64,000 bases of DNA from positions 1-64,000 of the forward strand of contig CAZPYA010000005.1 of assembly GCA_964590255.1 (NCBI GenBank), in the 5' to 3' direction. The position numbers and the translations under genes were made by a program. Numbering within the stretch: position 1 is the first letter of the stretch; the number at the start of each line of letters is the position of its first letter. Below are positions 53,381 to 62,545 of this stretch, piece by piece. The notes below the pieces were generated by a model. That model worked only from the letters and a program-made list of their open reading frames with translations. It did not search any database and had not been told where the DNA came from. This DNA comes from JAKIYB01 sp964590255 (GTDB lineage: Bacteria; Armatimonadota; Hebobacteria; CAIYQO01).

Positions 53381-56300
53381 TTACTGGGAAACACCGTCAG
53401 AAAGTGCGGCGCCTGTCTCAACCTGCGTGATGAGCGTCTCTGCTTGTGTAAGGAATACGGTATCAGTAGCACGTTTGCACGCGGAGCGGGTTGCGGCGAT
53501 CCACTGCGACGCGGCATCTGGCCCGCGCCAGCGCAAGTAGGCAGCCAGCACGATACAATATGCCTCGAGATGGGCATTGAGGCACTGCACATCATGCGAA
53601 TCGGTGCACGCTGAGCAGAGGAGCGCCTGCAGACGCGTGTCATCGTCCGGGATGCCTTCCGCCAGCAGCAGCTCTAATGCCGCAACGTGATACTGGCTGG
53701 ATATTTCGATACTCATGTCGCCGTCGGGCACGGTAGCGATACACCCACGCGCCTCTCCCGGTATACCTTGATGACACAGGACGCGTGCCAACAGGATCGT
53801 AGACTGGCTGCGGCACTGCATATCTTCGATCGCGTTGGCGTCCTCAATACATGCACGCAACCACGTCGCTGCCTCATCCAGACGGCCCAGCCGGAACGCT
53901 GCTTCTCCCAGGCTGGCCTTGGAAAAGGCAATACCACGGCGGTCACCGTCAGTTTCGTTGGCATGCAAGCCGTCAGTCAGGTATGGCACGGCTTCGCGAT
54001 ACCGTCCTTCACTCATCAGCAACATGCCCGCATTATTCAAGGCAGCGGCACGGATCCATAATGTGTCGCTGCCCAAGTCCGCCGCGCCAGTGAATAGACT
54101 GAAAGCCGCATCGCGATCACCTTCCGCCAGCGCACACATCCCCATGCCCAGCATGGCATGCGCGCCACGCGTTGTGTTGCCCAGTACGGTCCAAAGATCT
54201 ACCGCGCGCTGGTATTCCTGTCGGGCGCGCGCCGCGTCGTTGCGCATCAGCGCAAGCGTAGCGGTTGAGAGTGCGATGCGCGCGACCAGATCGCGATCCT
54301 CGCAGGCTTCGGCTAAAAGTTCAGCCTCTCCGAGCGTACCTTCCGCATGTCCCAGGTCGCCAAGCACCTGATACGATTGCGCGGTGAGCAGCAATGCCTC
54401 CAGGCGCATCAGCAGATATTGGTCGCGGTCTTCCAGGCTGCTGATGATCTCGATCATCCGGTTGGCGGTAATGATGACCTGGCGATTGGCATATTCAGAA
54501 CGATATTGTTGCGCCGACCGCAAGAGCAACGCCAACGCGCGCGCGTCATGAAATCCCTGATACGCATGATATGCGGCCGCCGGCACCGCTGATTCCCCCA
54601 GGCTATCCAACTGCTCAATTAATCGTTCCGCGATACGCGCATGCAACTGCTGCCGATGGCTAGGCGGGATCGTTGAGTATGCCGTTTCAAAGAGCAGGCG
54701 ACGATCGAAAAGCATCAGGCCCGATGTGGTTCCCATGCGAAACAATCCGAGTCGAAATGCCTCTTCGACCAGCGCGGGGGTCAGTTTAATTTCCTGTGGG
54801 ATCGCGGCCTCAATCAATGGGAAAATTACCGGTTCTCCCACGACCGACGCCGCCTGGACCAGCCGTCGCATGTGCAACGGCAACATATCCAACTGTGACA
54901 GAAACAACTCCTGCAGCGTGTGCGGCAGCCCGGCGTGTTCTAAAGCATCGACACGTGTGTGTCGTAGCGCATTAGTCAATTCATGAGCAAAGTAGGGATG
55001 CCCCTGGGCGCGCTCGCAAATTTGACGGATCACCTCCGTCGGCAGCGTTGCCGGGGCAGCCCACTGGGTGATCAGCTCACTGATTTGCATACTGGACAAG
55101 GGGGACAGCGGTATCAGATCGGCAGTCAAATGCTCGACGGCCCAGTGCTGTCCCGGCTCGCGGGCGCTCATCAGCACGAAAAGCTGCCGGGATTGCAAGG
55201 CGCTGAAGACCAGAGGTAGCACATGGCGACTGGTCTCGTCGAGCCACTGAATATCCTCCAATATCAGGCAGATCGGCGTGTGTTTGAGCAAGGCATGCAG
55301 CAAGGTGATGAGACTGCCGCACACGGCGTCATACCCGCCAGGAATGTCGGCAGCGCTCATGTGCTGCAGATAGAGCCGCAGTGTTTCACGATCCGCAGGC
55401 AATAGATCGATCACTCCGAGCGCTTTGGCGAGATCGCCATTGACGCGGGGGGGCCAACCCTCGATGCGCAAACCCAACATCCGCGCGAGCAGCGAGACGA
55501 CCGGCAATCCCGGATAATGTTCATCATACGGATGTCCATGCAGGGAGAGGGTGCGGAACCGCCGATTCCTTGAGGACTGACGCCATTCCTGGATCAAACG
55601 CGTTTTGCCGATCCCAGCCGGTCCCGTCAGGCAGATGCAGGACAATTGGCCTGCCAGCGCACGCTCTGCGCCGCGCAGCAGCGTGGCGAATTCCTCTGCG
55701 CGGTCTTGCATAGCAACAGCGTTGCTGTTTCCGGTATCCATGGCAACCAGGCCCGCCTGCATCCCCCGCAATTGATAGACGTGTATTTCTTGCTGGCGTC
55801 CTTTCACCAGCGTCGGCCCAATGTCGAGGTAGTCACACAGGTCGCGCGTCGTTTCGAAGACCGCCTGGCTGACATAAATCGACCCGCTTGGTGCCATCTC
55901 CTCCAACCGCTTGGCGACATTCACCGTATCACCGATGACCGTATAATCGGCGCGCGCATGATGCCCGAGCCGTCCCACCATCACCGGTCCGACATGGATG
56001 CCGATATGCAGGGTGAGGATCTGCCCGCGAAAGCGCCCATCCTGACTGAGCACCTGCAGGCGATCCTGAATGGCCAGCGCCGCGCGCACGGCCCGTTCGA
56101 TGGAATGTTCCTGGGCCATCGGCACGCCGAACAACGCGATGATTTCATCGCCGACGTATTTGTCGATATGCGCGCCATGGGCGATCAAAGTCTCGACCAG
56201 TTCGCCAAAGATGTCGTTCAGCAGGTGGAACACGGCTTCCGGATCGGCATGTTCGACCAGAGAACTGTAGCCGGCAATGTCCGCCATTAAAATGGTCGCG

Positions 56301-56575
56301 GGGCGTTGCTCGCCTTCACGAAGGTGTGAGAAAATGTCTTCCAACGACAACGCCGGCGCGGGGGCATCAGGTAGATCGCTGGTGAGTGTCATCCCGCAAT
56401 GCCGGCAGAATCGGTCATCCGGTAATGTCGCCTGACCGCAAGACGGGCAGGCAGTCGCCTCGTGTGAGGATGGCGAATGGACCGCCTGCCCGCACTCGCC
56501 GCAGAATCGATCGACCTGGCGGGTGACGGCTCCGCAGTGTCGACACAAGCTCGGTTTTGCCATCTCGCTGTCCAC
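53381..56575 (-). CDS. Zinc-ribbon, class III adenylate cyclase, AAA/STAND ATPase and TPR protein
   Basis: A 1064-residue multidomain protein. Two zinc ribbons (Cys11-Cys28 and Cys43-Cys60) come first. The cyclase domain spans about 90-270: metal ligands Asp99 (MADIAGYS) and Asp143 (YVGDE), adenine-specifying Lys139 and Asp216, and transition-state Asn219 and Arg223 in NVAKRL. All key residues are present, so cAMP formation is predicted. Walker A is GPAGIGKT at 318-325, Walker B LILEDIQW, then winged-helix-like and TPR units to about 1030. STAND ATPases act as ligand-triggered switches. Start GTG 56575, with AAGGA inside the CHAT gene 3 nt upstream, implies coupling. Confidence 0.92.
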   Translation of the reverse strand: MDSEMAKPSLCRHCGAVTRQVDRFCGECGQAVHSPSSHEATACPSCGQATLPDDRFCRHCGMTLTSDLPDAPAPALSLEDIFSHLREGEQRPATILMADIAGYSSLVEHADPEAVFHLLNDIFGELVETLIAHGAHIDKYVGDEIIALFGVPMAQEHSIERAVRAALAIQDRLQVLSQDGRFRGQILTLHIGIHVGPVMVGRLGHHARADYTVIGDTVNVAKRLEEMAPSGSIYVSQAVFETTRDLCDYLDIGPTLVKGRQQEIHVYQLRGMQAGLVAMDTGNSNAVAMQDRAEEFATLLRGAERALAGQLSCICLTGPAGIGKTRLIQEWRQSSRNRRFRTLSLHGHPYDEHYPGLPVVSLLARMLGLRIEGWPPRVNGDLAKALGVIDLLPADRETLRLYLQHMSAADIPGGYDAVCGSLITLLHALLKHTPICLILEDIQWLDETSRHVLPLVFSALQSRQLFVLMSAREPGQHWAVEHLTADLIPLSPLSSMQISELITQWAAPATLPTEVIRQICERAQGHPYFAHELTNALRHTRVDALEHAGLPHTLQELFLSQLDMLPLHMRRLVQAASVVGEPVIFPLIEAAIPQEIKLTPALVEEAFRLGLFRMGTTSGLMLFDRRLLFETAYSTIPPSHRQQLHARIAERLIEQLDSLGESAVPAAAYHAYQGFHDARALALLLRSAQQYRSEYANRQVIITANRMIEIISSLEDRDQYLLMRLEALLLTAQSYQVLGDLGHAEGTLGEAELLAEACEDRDLVARIALSTATLALMRNDAARARQEYQRAVDLWTVLGNTTRGAHAMLGMGMCALAEGDRDAAFSLFTGAADLGSDTLWIRAAALNNAGMLLMSEGRYREAVPYLTDGLHANETDGDRRGIAFSKASLGEAAFRLGRLDEAATWLRACIEDANAIEDMQCRSQSTILLARVLCHQGIPGEARGCIATVPDGDMSIEISSQYHVAALELLLAEGIPDDDTRLQALLCSACTDSHDVQCLNAHLEAYCIVLAAYLRWRGPDAASQWIAATRSACKRATDTVFLTQAETLITQVETGAALSDGVSQ

Positions 56576-56578
56576 TGG

Positions 56579-59500
56579 CTATTCCTTCCACGTGCCGCGT
56601 ATCACCGTGAAACCTGCCCAGTAATACGGTGCACGGGTGGCCGGGTTTTTCAGCAGGCGCTGTTGCGCCGCGTTGAGCGCAACCGCGATGGGCTTGCCGG
56701 CAGCGATGTCTGTATAAAAGGCGGTCATCAGTTGGGCGGTGGTGGCATCGGCGACCGGCCACAGTGTGCTGACAACGGATTCAGCACCGGCGCACAGGAA
56801 CGCGCGCGTGAGGCCGATGACGCCTTCCCCGGCGACATCCTGTCCCATCGCGGTCTGGCACGCCGAGAGCGTCACCAGTTTCGCCGGCAACGTCCAGGTA
56901 AACACTTCTTGCGCGGTGAGAATGTCGAACGGTTGCCCTTTCGCGCCGGCCAGCAACACCCCGGACAGCGTGGGCATCTCCGGATCGGCAAAGCCATGCG
57001 TGGCGATGTGCAAGTACGCGGCGTGCTGACTCAATGTATACAGTTGCGCTTTCGTGGCGGCGGCGCCGGTCATCAGCGTCGGCCGTGCCAGCAGTTTGGC
57101 AATGGCATCCCCTTCAGCCTGCGCTCCCGGCAGCGGGATGCTGGCCATCAGCGGTAAATCCGGTCCGGCGGCGCCGCGCGCCGGCGCGGCGGCTCCCCGA
57201 ATCGGCATGATCATGCCCCGAATCGGCATATAGAGCCCGCGCGGGTCATCCCCCACTTTCATGATCGCGCCGATATTCGGCGCGGCAAAGATGACGGCGT
57301 TTTCGGCGACCAGGCTCGGGGTGACGCGCGGAGTGAAGAGCAGGCTCACCGACGGAGCCGTCAGGACCGGCATTCGTTCCGCCAGGTAGCGTCCCTTCTC
57401 GTCGCGCAACGCGCTGAAAGGCAGGAGTTGCACCGCGCCATCCGCGATGACAATCAGGGATTCGGCATCGGTAAGCATCGCCTCGACTGGTTTCAGCAGC
57501 AAAGCATACAGGTCGCTGGCGGCTTGGTCAGCTTGCGGATCGCGCTTCCAGATGTGCTCGCGGAAATGGCCGATCTGTTCCCAGAGAATATTTTCATTCA
57601 CTGGGATGAAGGCAACCTGCGGGTCGCGCGCGCCGTGAAAGGCGACCACAACCAGGCCATCGTCGACCAGCGTATATTCCACCAGGGCGCGCGAGGTGTC
57701 TTGCTGGATGCGCGCGATCAGCTCTTCTGGTTTGATCGCCGCCACCGCGCTGGCAAATTGGTATGATGGCACTTTGTCGCGCACGGCGGTCGTCAATTCG
57801 GCTTCCCGTTTGGCGAGGGCGGATAGCTTGGCTTTCAAGGTCGCGCCGTCAACGGGCGCTTTGCTGGAATACAGCCCAAGTGTCTCCTGGCGTTCACGGC
57901 GCAGCGCGGTCAGTTGCGCCTGCAGGTCGGGGGGCAAATACGCGCCCATGTCGACTTTATGCCAGGCCATTTCATCGAGTAAGCTGCGCGCCCGCATGTA
58001 TTCGGCCAGTGAGAAGGCATACTGCGCCTCGTGGTACCGCACCGCCGCCATCTTCAGCAGTTTGCGGTAGGGTCCGATGTTGTCGGCGAACCATTGCTGG
58101 CGCAGCGCCGGGTCAAAAGCCAGTTGCTCGCGCTGCGCCTCGCGCTGCTGCGTCAGCGCGATCAACGCGGCAAACTGCTCTTCGGAGTTAGTATCCTTTA
58201 AGGCCAGCAGGTTGATTTCCTCGTCGATCCGCGTCGCCAACGCCTCATAACCCGCCTTGCGCGCCTGTAGCCGCGCGCGATCCAGCCGCGCGGCTTTGAG
58301 TTTGACGTCGGCGGTAAATTCCGCGAGGGAGCGATAAAACCCAACCTGGTTCTTGGCCGGGATGGCATCGGCGGCGAGTGCCTCGTCAATCTGTTGTAAC
58401 ATGGCTATCAACTCGGTACCGCGATTCAGGTACCGGTAAGCATTGGCGAGATGGCACATGCCATCTATTGATGTTGTGGTGATCGCTGGTGGCTTTGGCG
58501 TATAAAAGGGGAGTAGTTTTGCGATGACCTCGGCGTAGCGCCTGGCGAGACCGTCATAATATGCCTGTTCGACGACGGTCGCAAGCTGCTGCGCGGGATC
58601 ATTGCCATCGAGCGCGGCAATCTGCGCGCGTGCATCGGCAGCTTGCTGGGCGGCGCCGCAATACTCGTAGAGCTCAATCGCGCGCTGGAGCATAAATATC
58701 TGCCGAAATTCTTTCGCCCAAATACTTTTAACTGCCCGAGGCGCGTGGGCTACCCACTGGTCAGCCAATTCCCGTGCAATAGTGTTCAATTCATCAGGCG
58801 GGCACTTGGTGGCGAGGTTTTTCACGGTATTGCCCGGTTGAGTCATATGCCCCATGTCATTGTCACGGTACGATCCGGCCGCAAATGCGGCGCACCAGGC
58901 ATTCAGCCAGAGGCGGCGCAGCGGAGCCGGGGTCTGCGGGGTGATGAGTTTATGCACGCTGGCCGGCAAGCGCTCAGGCGGGATGCTTATCGCGAGTTGT
59001 TCCAGCCGCCGTTGATACTCGTCTGCTTCCGCCGCACGACCATATAACCGCAGTTTCCGTACAAATTGGGCGTGGTAATCGAAACCGGTCACTAAAATCG
59101 CATCGGTCGTCTTCAACTCGTTATACAGGCATTGACGATACGCGTCATCCTGTCCGGCCCACATCTCAACACAGCGATATTGCAACATCGCTCTGAAATC
59201 TTTGGGAGATCCTGGCCAAGTATATATTGCGCGATCAATTACTGGCACCCAGGCAGAAGGCAGCGGTGTGCCATGCATACCGATGAGGAGATAAGCAGCC
59301 TGCAGACAATTATTGCGAGATAATTGTGTATCATTCTGCATGGCATCGATCACGCGCTGCCAGCGGGCTTGCTGGGCGGCGGTGTCAAGGGTTGGTACCA
59401 GCGCGGCCATCACCAGCGGATAAAGCTTGTCACCAAATTCATTGCGCTCGCGCCATTGTTCGATATGCTTCGTCAACCATGGGGTGTAACCTCCAGACTG

Positions 59501-60025
59501 AGATTGTTCCACACCTTCGATGCGCTCATAAAACATACGCGCTAACTGCACCTGACCGGCTTTAACCAGGGTGTCGCCATATTGTTTCAGGAGAAAGCAT
59601 TCGTATTGAATCTGAAAAGGACCGGCGTTAAATGTGTTGCGTGCCAGATCCCAACCGGCATGACTGTAGGCCGGCCACAAGCCCAGCTCGCGACAGAGCG
59701 GCAGCAGTTGCGCGGTTAACTCCTGGTAAACGGGATCAAAGGTGATTAGATAGTGTGAAGCACCTAATGGCCATTGGCTGGCATCGGAACTAACAACAGG
59801 ACGTTGTCGTTGCCAGGTGCGGTGGATCATCTCCGCGAACGCGGCCACCTGCACGGGGTCACGCTTCGCCTTGATCTCCGCGAAGACGCGGCGCGCTTCC
59901 GGAGCACCTTTGAGCGGGTTGGTAATAAGGAGTTGCTGAAGCTGGTCATACGGGTTATCTGCCGCCCGCAGCAGTGACGGTGTCCAGAGTACAAGACCGA
60001 TGAGTAACATGGTGAAGGCGCGCAT
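56579..60025 (-). CDS. Secreted CHAT-domain (caspase-like) protease with helical repeats
   Basis: An 1148-residue protein. Signal peptide about 1-21 (LIGLVLWTPSLLRA). Residues about 60-700 are helical TPR-like repeats (VVEQAYYDGLARRYAEVIAKLL, ARLQARKAGYEALATRI). The CHAT domain covers about 830-1145: His1010 in LHIATHGF and Cys1056 in VTLSACQTAMG form the caspase-type dyad, with STLWPVAD following. Relatives are proteases of death, peptide-maturation and gasdermin/CRISPR-linked systems. This one has an N-terminal export signal, which most defence CHAT proteases lack. AGGGGG precedes ATG 60025. It is first in the two-gene unit with the cyclase-ATPase. The 194 nt before the next gene hold no feature. 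Confidence 0.92.
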   Translation of the reverse strand: MRAFTMLLIGLVLWTPSLLRAADNPYDQLQQLLITNPLKGAPEARRVFAEIKAKRDPVQVAAFAEMIHRTWQRQRPVVSSDASQWPLGASHYLITFDPVYQELTAQLLPLCRELGLWPAYSHAGWDLARNTFNAGPFQIQYECFLLKQYGDTLVKAGQVQLARMFYERIEGVEQSQSGGYTPWLTKHIEQWRERNEFGDKLYPLVMAALVPTLDTAAQQARWQRVIDAMQNDTQLSRNNCLQAAYLLIGMHGTPLPSAWVPVIDRAIYTWPGSPKDFRAMLQYRCVEMWAGQDDAYRQCLYNELKTTDAILVTGFDYHAQFVRKLRLYGRAAEADEYQRRLEQLAISIPPERLPASVHKLITPQTPAPLRRLWLNAWCAAFAAGSYRDNDMGHMTQPGNTVKNLATKCPPDELNTIARELADQWVAHAPRAVKSIWAKEFRQIFMLQRAIELYEYCGAAQQAADARAQIAALDGNDPAQQLATVVEQAYYDGLARRYAEVIAKLLPFYTPKPPAITTTSIDGMCHLANAYRYLNRGTELIAMLQQIDEALAADAIPAKNQVGFYRSLAEFTADVKLKAARLDRARLQARKAGYEALATRIDEEINLLALKDTNSEEQFAALIALTQQREAQREQLAFDPALRQQWFADNIGPYRKLLKMAAVRYHEAQYAFSLAEYMRARSLLDEMAWHKVDMGAYLPPDLQAQLTALRRERQETLGLYSSKAPVDGATLKAKLSALAKREAELTTAVRDKVPSYQFASAVAAIKPEELIARIQQDTSRALVEYTLVDDGLVVVAFHGARDPQVAFIPVNENILWEQIGHFREHIWKRDPQADQAASDLYALLLKPVEAMLTDAESLIVIADGAVQLLPFSALRDEKGRYLAERMPVLTAPSVSLLFTPRVTPSLVAENAVIFAAPNIGAIMKVGDDPRGLYMPIRGMIMPIRGAAAPARGAAGPDLPLMASIPLPGAQAEGDAIAKLLARPTLMTGAAATKAQLYTLSQHAAYLHIATHGFADPEMPTLSGVLLAGAKGQPFDILTAQEVFTWTLPAKLVTLSACQTAMGQDVAGEGVIGLTRAFLCAGAESVVSTLWPVADATTAQLMTAFYTDIAAGKPIAVALNAAQQRLLKNPATRAPYYWAGFTVIRGTWKE

Positions 60026-60219
60026 TCCATTTCCCCCTGTTGAGCAGATTCGACGATTATCATGCCTATCCTTCCTATCATGTTCGATGCGAATCCGGCT
60101 GTGGAGTCAATTCATACTACTCTTGCTGAAGAAAGACGCTCCTCACCTGACAAAGTATCAGAATACGGCCGGGGATGAGCGGCATACGTTTCTCACCCCC
60201 GGTCAGCTTCCACCGTGCA

Positions 60220-60543
60220 TTACCCGTCCTGATCTCCGACATGCCGGCGAATCGCCGCCAGCATGGCCAGCACGTAGCGGTGGCTGCCCGTGGGTCGCGT
60301 CATGCTGAACCCGTAGGCCACGCCGCAGAGCAAGTCCATGAACAGGTCGCCGATGCTCCAGTGATCGCCGCGGACGCCGTCCAGCCGATACAGTAGTTCA
60401 ACGTCGTCATCCGTTACGACCTGGGTGCTGATCACCGCGCTCTCCGCATCCAGCACCACGGCGATGGTGTGCATCACCGTCCAATCGGCCCATTTCAGAT
60501 CGGTGACCAGATCGGCGAGTTCATTATCGAGCGTGAGTATCAT
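60220..60543 (-). CDS. Small acidic protein of unknown function
   Basis: A 107-residue protein: ILTLDNELADLVTDLKWADWTVMHTIAVVLDAE, a central acidic segment (TDDDVELLYRLD), then a helical C-terminal part (LAMLAAIRRHVG). No motif is recognised. Start ATG 60543 has AAGGAG 7 nt upstream. Another ATG at 60549 directly abuts that site and is less likely. It lies 194 nt upstream of the CHAT gene and could be part of the same unit. Confidence 0.65.
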   Translation of the reverse strand: MILTLDNELADLVTDLKWADWTVMHTIAVVLDAESAVISTQVVTDDDVELLYRLDGVRGDHWSIGDLFMDLLCGVAYGFSMTRPTGSHRYVLAMLAAIRRHVGDQDG

Positions 60544-60720
60544 TAGCATGCTCCTTCTCGGCAATAGCCGCGCGCACCACGGCGATGGCGGCGCTGCGAT
60601 ATTCGGTGAGCCAGTAGGGCGCTGTCGCGGCAGAAAGGATTCATCTGGTGATGAGGGGAATCACATCTCAATGCTAGACGGCATGCGCGAGTTCTGACGA
60701 CCAGGCAGGAGGGAGCACAG

Positions 60721-60837
60721 ATGGGCGACGGTATATTTCTCATCCAAGGTGATGGGCTACTCGTCGAGATGACCGAGACGGGTTATGATTCGGAGGCGTT
60801 GCTGTAGGAGCGGCTGGCGATGTATCCCAGACTAATG
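60721..60837 (+). pseudogene. Decayed N-terminus of a conserved hypothetical protein
   Basis: ATG 60721 encodes GDGIFLIQGDGLLVEMTE and continues YDSEALL up to a TAG at 60805-60807, then ERLAMYPRLM in the same frame. The pattern FLIQ-DG-LVEM and YDSE-LLQ-LL is known from a widespread conserved protein with a nuclease-like fold. Here the Q codon CAG has become TAG and the rest of the gene is missing. Its tail now carries the ribosome site and start of the sigma-factor gene. Confidence 0.7.
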
Positions 60838-61539
60838 CAGGCATATCGGATTCCACAATGTGATGCGCGGGACTGGTGGCACGATCTCCTCGTGGCATGT
60901 GACCTGCGTGCGCGTGGGGTCGATGTGCTGGCGATTCACTCTGCCGCGTTCCCATCGGGTACCCCGTCCCATGAGGACGACCAGCGTTTAGTGGAGCGAA
61001 CACGGCATGGTGATCAAAGTGCCTTCCGGCAACTGTTCGAGACCTACTCACCGCTGGTCTATCGCATCATCTACCGGATGGTGGGCTCACCAGATGATGC
61101 TGCGGACTTGACCCAGGATGTCTTCGTGCGCGCCTATGAGCGCCTTCACACCTTAAAAGATGGCCAGGCCTTCCATGCCTGGATTACACGCCTCGCGGTC
61201 AATCTGGCACATGATAAAGCCCGCCGCAAGCAGATTACAACTTTTTCACTTGACGCGCCACCGCCAGGATGTGATGAGGGGAGTGAGTGGCAGATTGCCG
61301 CGGACACCCCACACCATGATACGCATATCCTCTCAGCTGAGCTCTCTGCCCGGGTGCAGCACGCCTTACTGACCTTATCCCCTGATCATCGCGCCGTGGT
61401 GGTTTTGCACCATCTGGAAGGGATGGCGGTCGAAGATATTGCGAAGACAGTCGGCGTGCCTACCGGCACGGTGAAGTCGAGGTTGGCCCGCGCACGCGCC
61501 GAGTTAAAGCGCAACCTTGAAGGCTACTTTGAGGAATGA
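60820..61539 (+). CDS. ECF-type RNA polymerase sigma factor
   Basis: A 239-residue protein. Region 2 is at about 50-120 (GDQSAFRQLFETYSPLVYRI, DDAADLTQDVFVRAYERL) and region 4 at about 170-235 (ALLTLSPDHRAVVVLHHLEG, TVGVPTGTVKSRLARARAEL). The usual ECF start would be near residue 45; the first 44 residues derive from the decayed gene. ATG 60820 has TAGGAG 9 nt upstream. GTG 60925 is an alternative. It is convergent to the anti-sigma pair at 61.6-63.0 kb, its likely regulators. Confidence 0.9.
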   Translation: MYPRLMQAYRIPQCDARDWWHDLLVACDLRARGVDVLAIHSAAFPSGTPSHEDDQRLVERTRHGDQSAFRQLFETYSPLVYRIIYRMVGSPDDAADLTQDVFVRAYERLHTLKDGQAFHAWITRLAVNLAHDKARRKQITTFSLDAPPPGCDEGSEWQIAADTPHHDTHILSAELSARVQHALLTLSPDHRAVVVLHHLEGMAVEDIAKTVGVPTGTVKSRLARARAELKRNLEGYFEE

Positions 61540-61562
61540 GCTTCCCAGTTCTACGGCAACCC

Positions 61563-61599
61563 GCACGGCCCGGAGATCGTCATGTCATCCGGGCCGTGC
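61563..61599. terminator. Hairpin between convergent sigma and RseB-like genes
   Basis: GCACGGCCCGGA (61563-61574) pairs perfectly with TCCGGGCCGTGC (61588-61599), 12 bp, loop of 13 nt. It lies in the 82-nt space between the two convergent genes and could end both transcripts. No U-run on either side. Confidence 0.6.
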
Positions 61600-61621
61600 G
61601 CTGGTGTCTGCGATAGGTCGA

Positions 61622-62545
61622 TTACTGTAAACTGCGCAAGATATTAGCCAGTGTCTCGCGGTCCACATCCCCAACGGCCGTGACCGTGACCCGCCCCACG
61701 CGACGCGCCTCGACATACGCGCTCCCAGACGACGCCATGTGGCATCCCGCAGCCATGGCGCACTGATGGTGACCGGCCCCTTCAAACAACGTGAGTGTTC
61801 GCACCCCATCGGCGTAGCGCAGTACCACCATCTCCTGTTGGCAGCAGTTGCACCACTCACGAAATGTGCCACGTGCGGTCATCCCATCAGGGAGCCAGCG
61901 GGGTTCTACAGCCTGTCTGCCGAGGATGGTGGAGACTTCCGGGTGGCTGACCGGTTTCATCGCCGTTTCAGCATCAGGCGGGCACGGCGTGACGGTGACG
62001 GGTTCATACGTGATGTGCTGGATGACCATCCGGCTGACTTCGCGCCGATGATCTGTCGTCACCATGCGTAACACGACACCCGTCTCCCGGTCGATACTCA
62101 GCTCCTTGCTCAGGTTCCCACGCTGCACACGCAGTATCACACTGGATCGCCCTGCGACCATGCCGGTCCCGACAATCCGACTCCGGACATGCGATGGCAC
62201 AGGCACCGCTTCCGTGTTCGCGGTACGGACAGTGTGCGCATTGGCCTGGTACCAGGTAAAGCGTCCATCATGCCCAAGGGTGCACACCTGCCCGCGGGCA
62301 TCCGTCACGCGCATGACATAGCGTCCCTGTTCACCCTGAGTGAGGGAAAAGGTTGCCGGAGTGCCTTGCCAGGTCGTGTGGCCCGTCGCACGATACGAGA
62401 CACGCTGACTCGCCTGATGGGTGAACGCCAGCCACGCCGATGCATTCTGTCCGTTAACCGTGCGCCAGGACAACCAGGCCCACAGGGCTCCGGCCACAAT
62501 AAGCATACTTATGAGGCTGATGAACGCGATACGGAACCGTGTCAT
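61622..62545 (-). CDS. RseB/MucB-like sigma regulator with signal anchor
   Basis: A 307-residue protein. An N-terminal hydrophobic segment (FISLISMLIVAGALWAWL) is followed by an outer-membrane-lipoprotein-like beta domain at about 35-175 (VSYRATGHTTWQGTP, ELSIDRETGVVLRM). A C-terminal domain at about 200-307 contains EWCNCCQQ and GAGHHQCAMAAGCHMA. In known RseB/MucB proteins this domain pair shields the anti-sigma factor. The extra Cys/His cluster suggests metal or thiol sensing. ATGA overlap with the upstream anti-sigma gene, and TAGGAG upstream, show coupling. Confidence 0.8.
   Translation of the reverse strand: MTRFRIAFISLISMLIVAGALWAWLSWRTVNGQNASAWLAFTHQASQRVSYRATGHTTWQGTPATFSLTQGEQGRYVMRVTDARGQVCTLGHDGRFTWYQANAHTVRTANTEAVPVPSHVRSRIVGTGMVAGRSSVILRVQRGNLSKELSIDRETGVVLRMVTTDHRREVSRMVIQHITYEPVTVTPCPPDAETAMKPVSHPEVSTILGRQAVEPRWLPDGMTARGTFREWCNCCQQEMVVLRYADGVRTLTLFEGAGHHQCAMAAGCHMASSGSAYVEARRVGRVTVTAVGDVDRETLANILRSLQ

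Noticed and set aside
52927..53643. Open frame covering the tRNA antisense, the recombinase relic and part of the cyclase gene antisense
   Set aside because: It includes antisense tRNA (DLGIKSPLLYQLS) and antisense of a solid gene; only the recombinase part is meaningful and is a relic.
53381..56575. Cyclase protein as a LuxR-type regulator
   Set aside because: The N-terminal cyclase and AAA parts resemble mycobacterial LuxR-cyclase proteins, but no C-terminal LuxR helix-turn-helix is seen; it ends in TPR helices.
56579..60025. CHAT protein as a gasdermin or CRISPR-Craspase partner
   Set aside because: No gasdermin, Cas7-11 or tracr-like gene nearby, and the protein is exported.
60543..60743. 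66-residue minus-strand open frame
   Set aside because: No ribosome site, Arg/Cys-rich shadow composition, and it overlaps the pseudogene.
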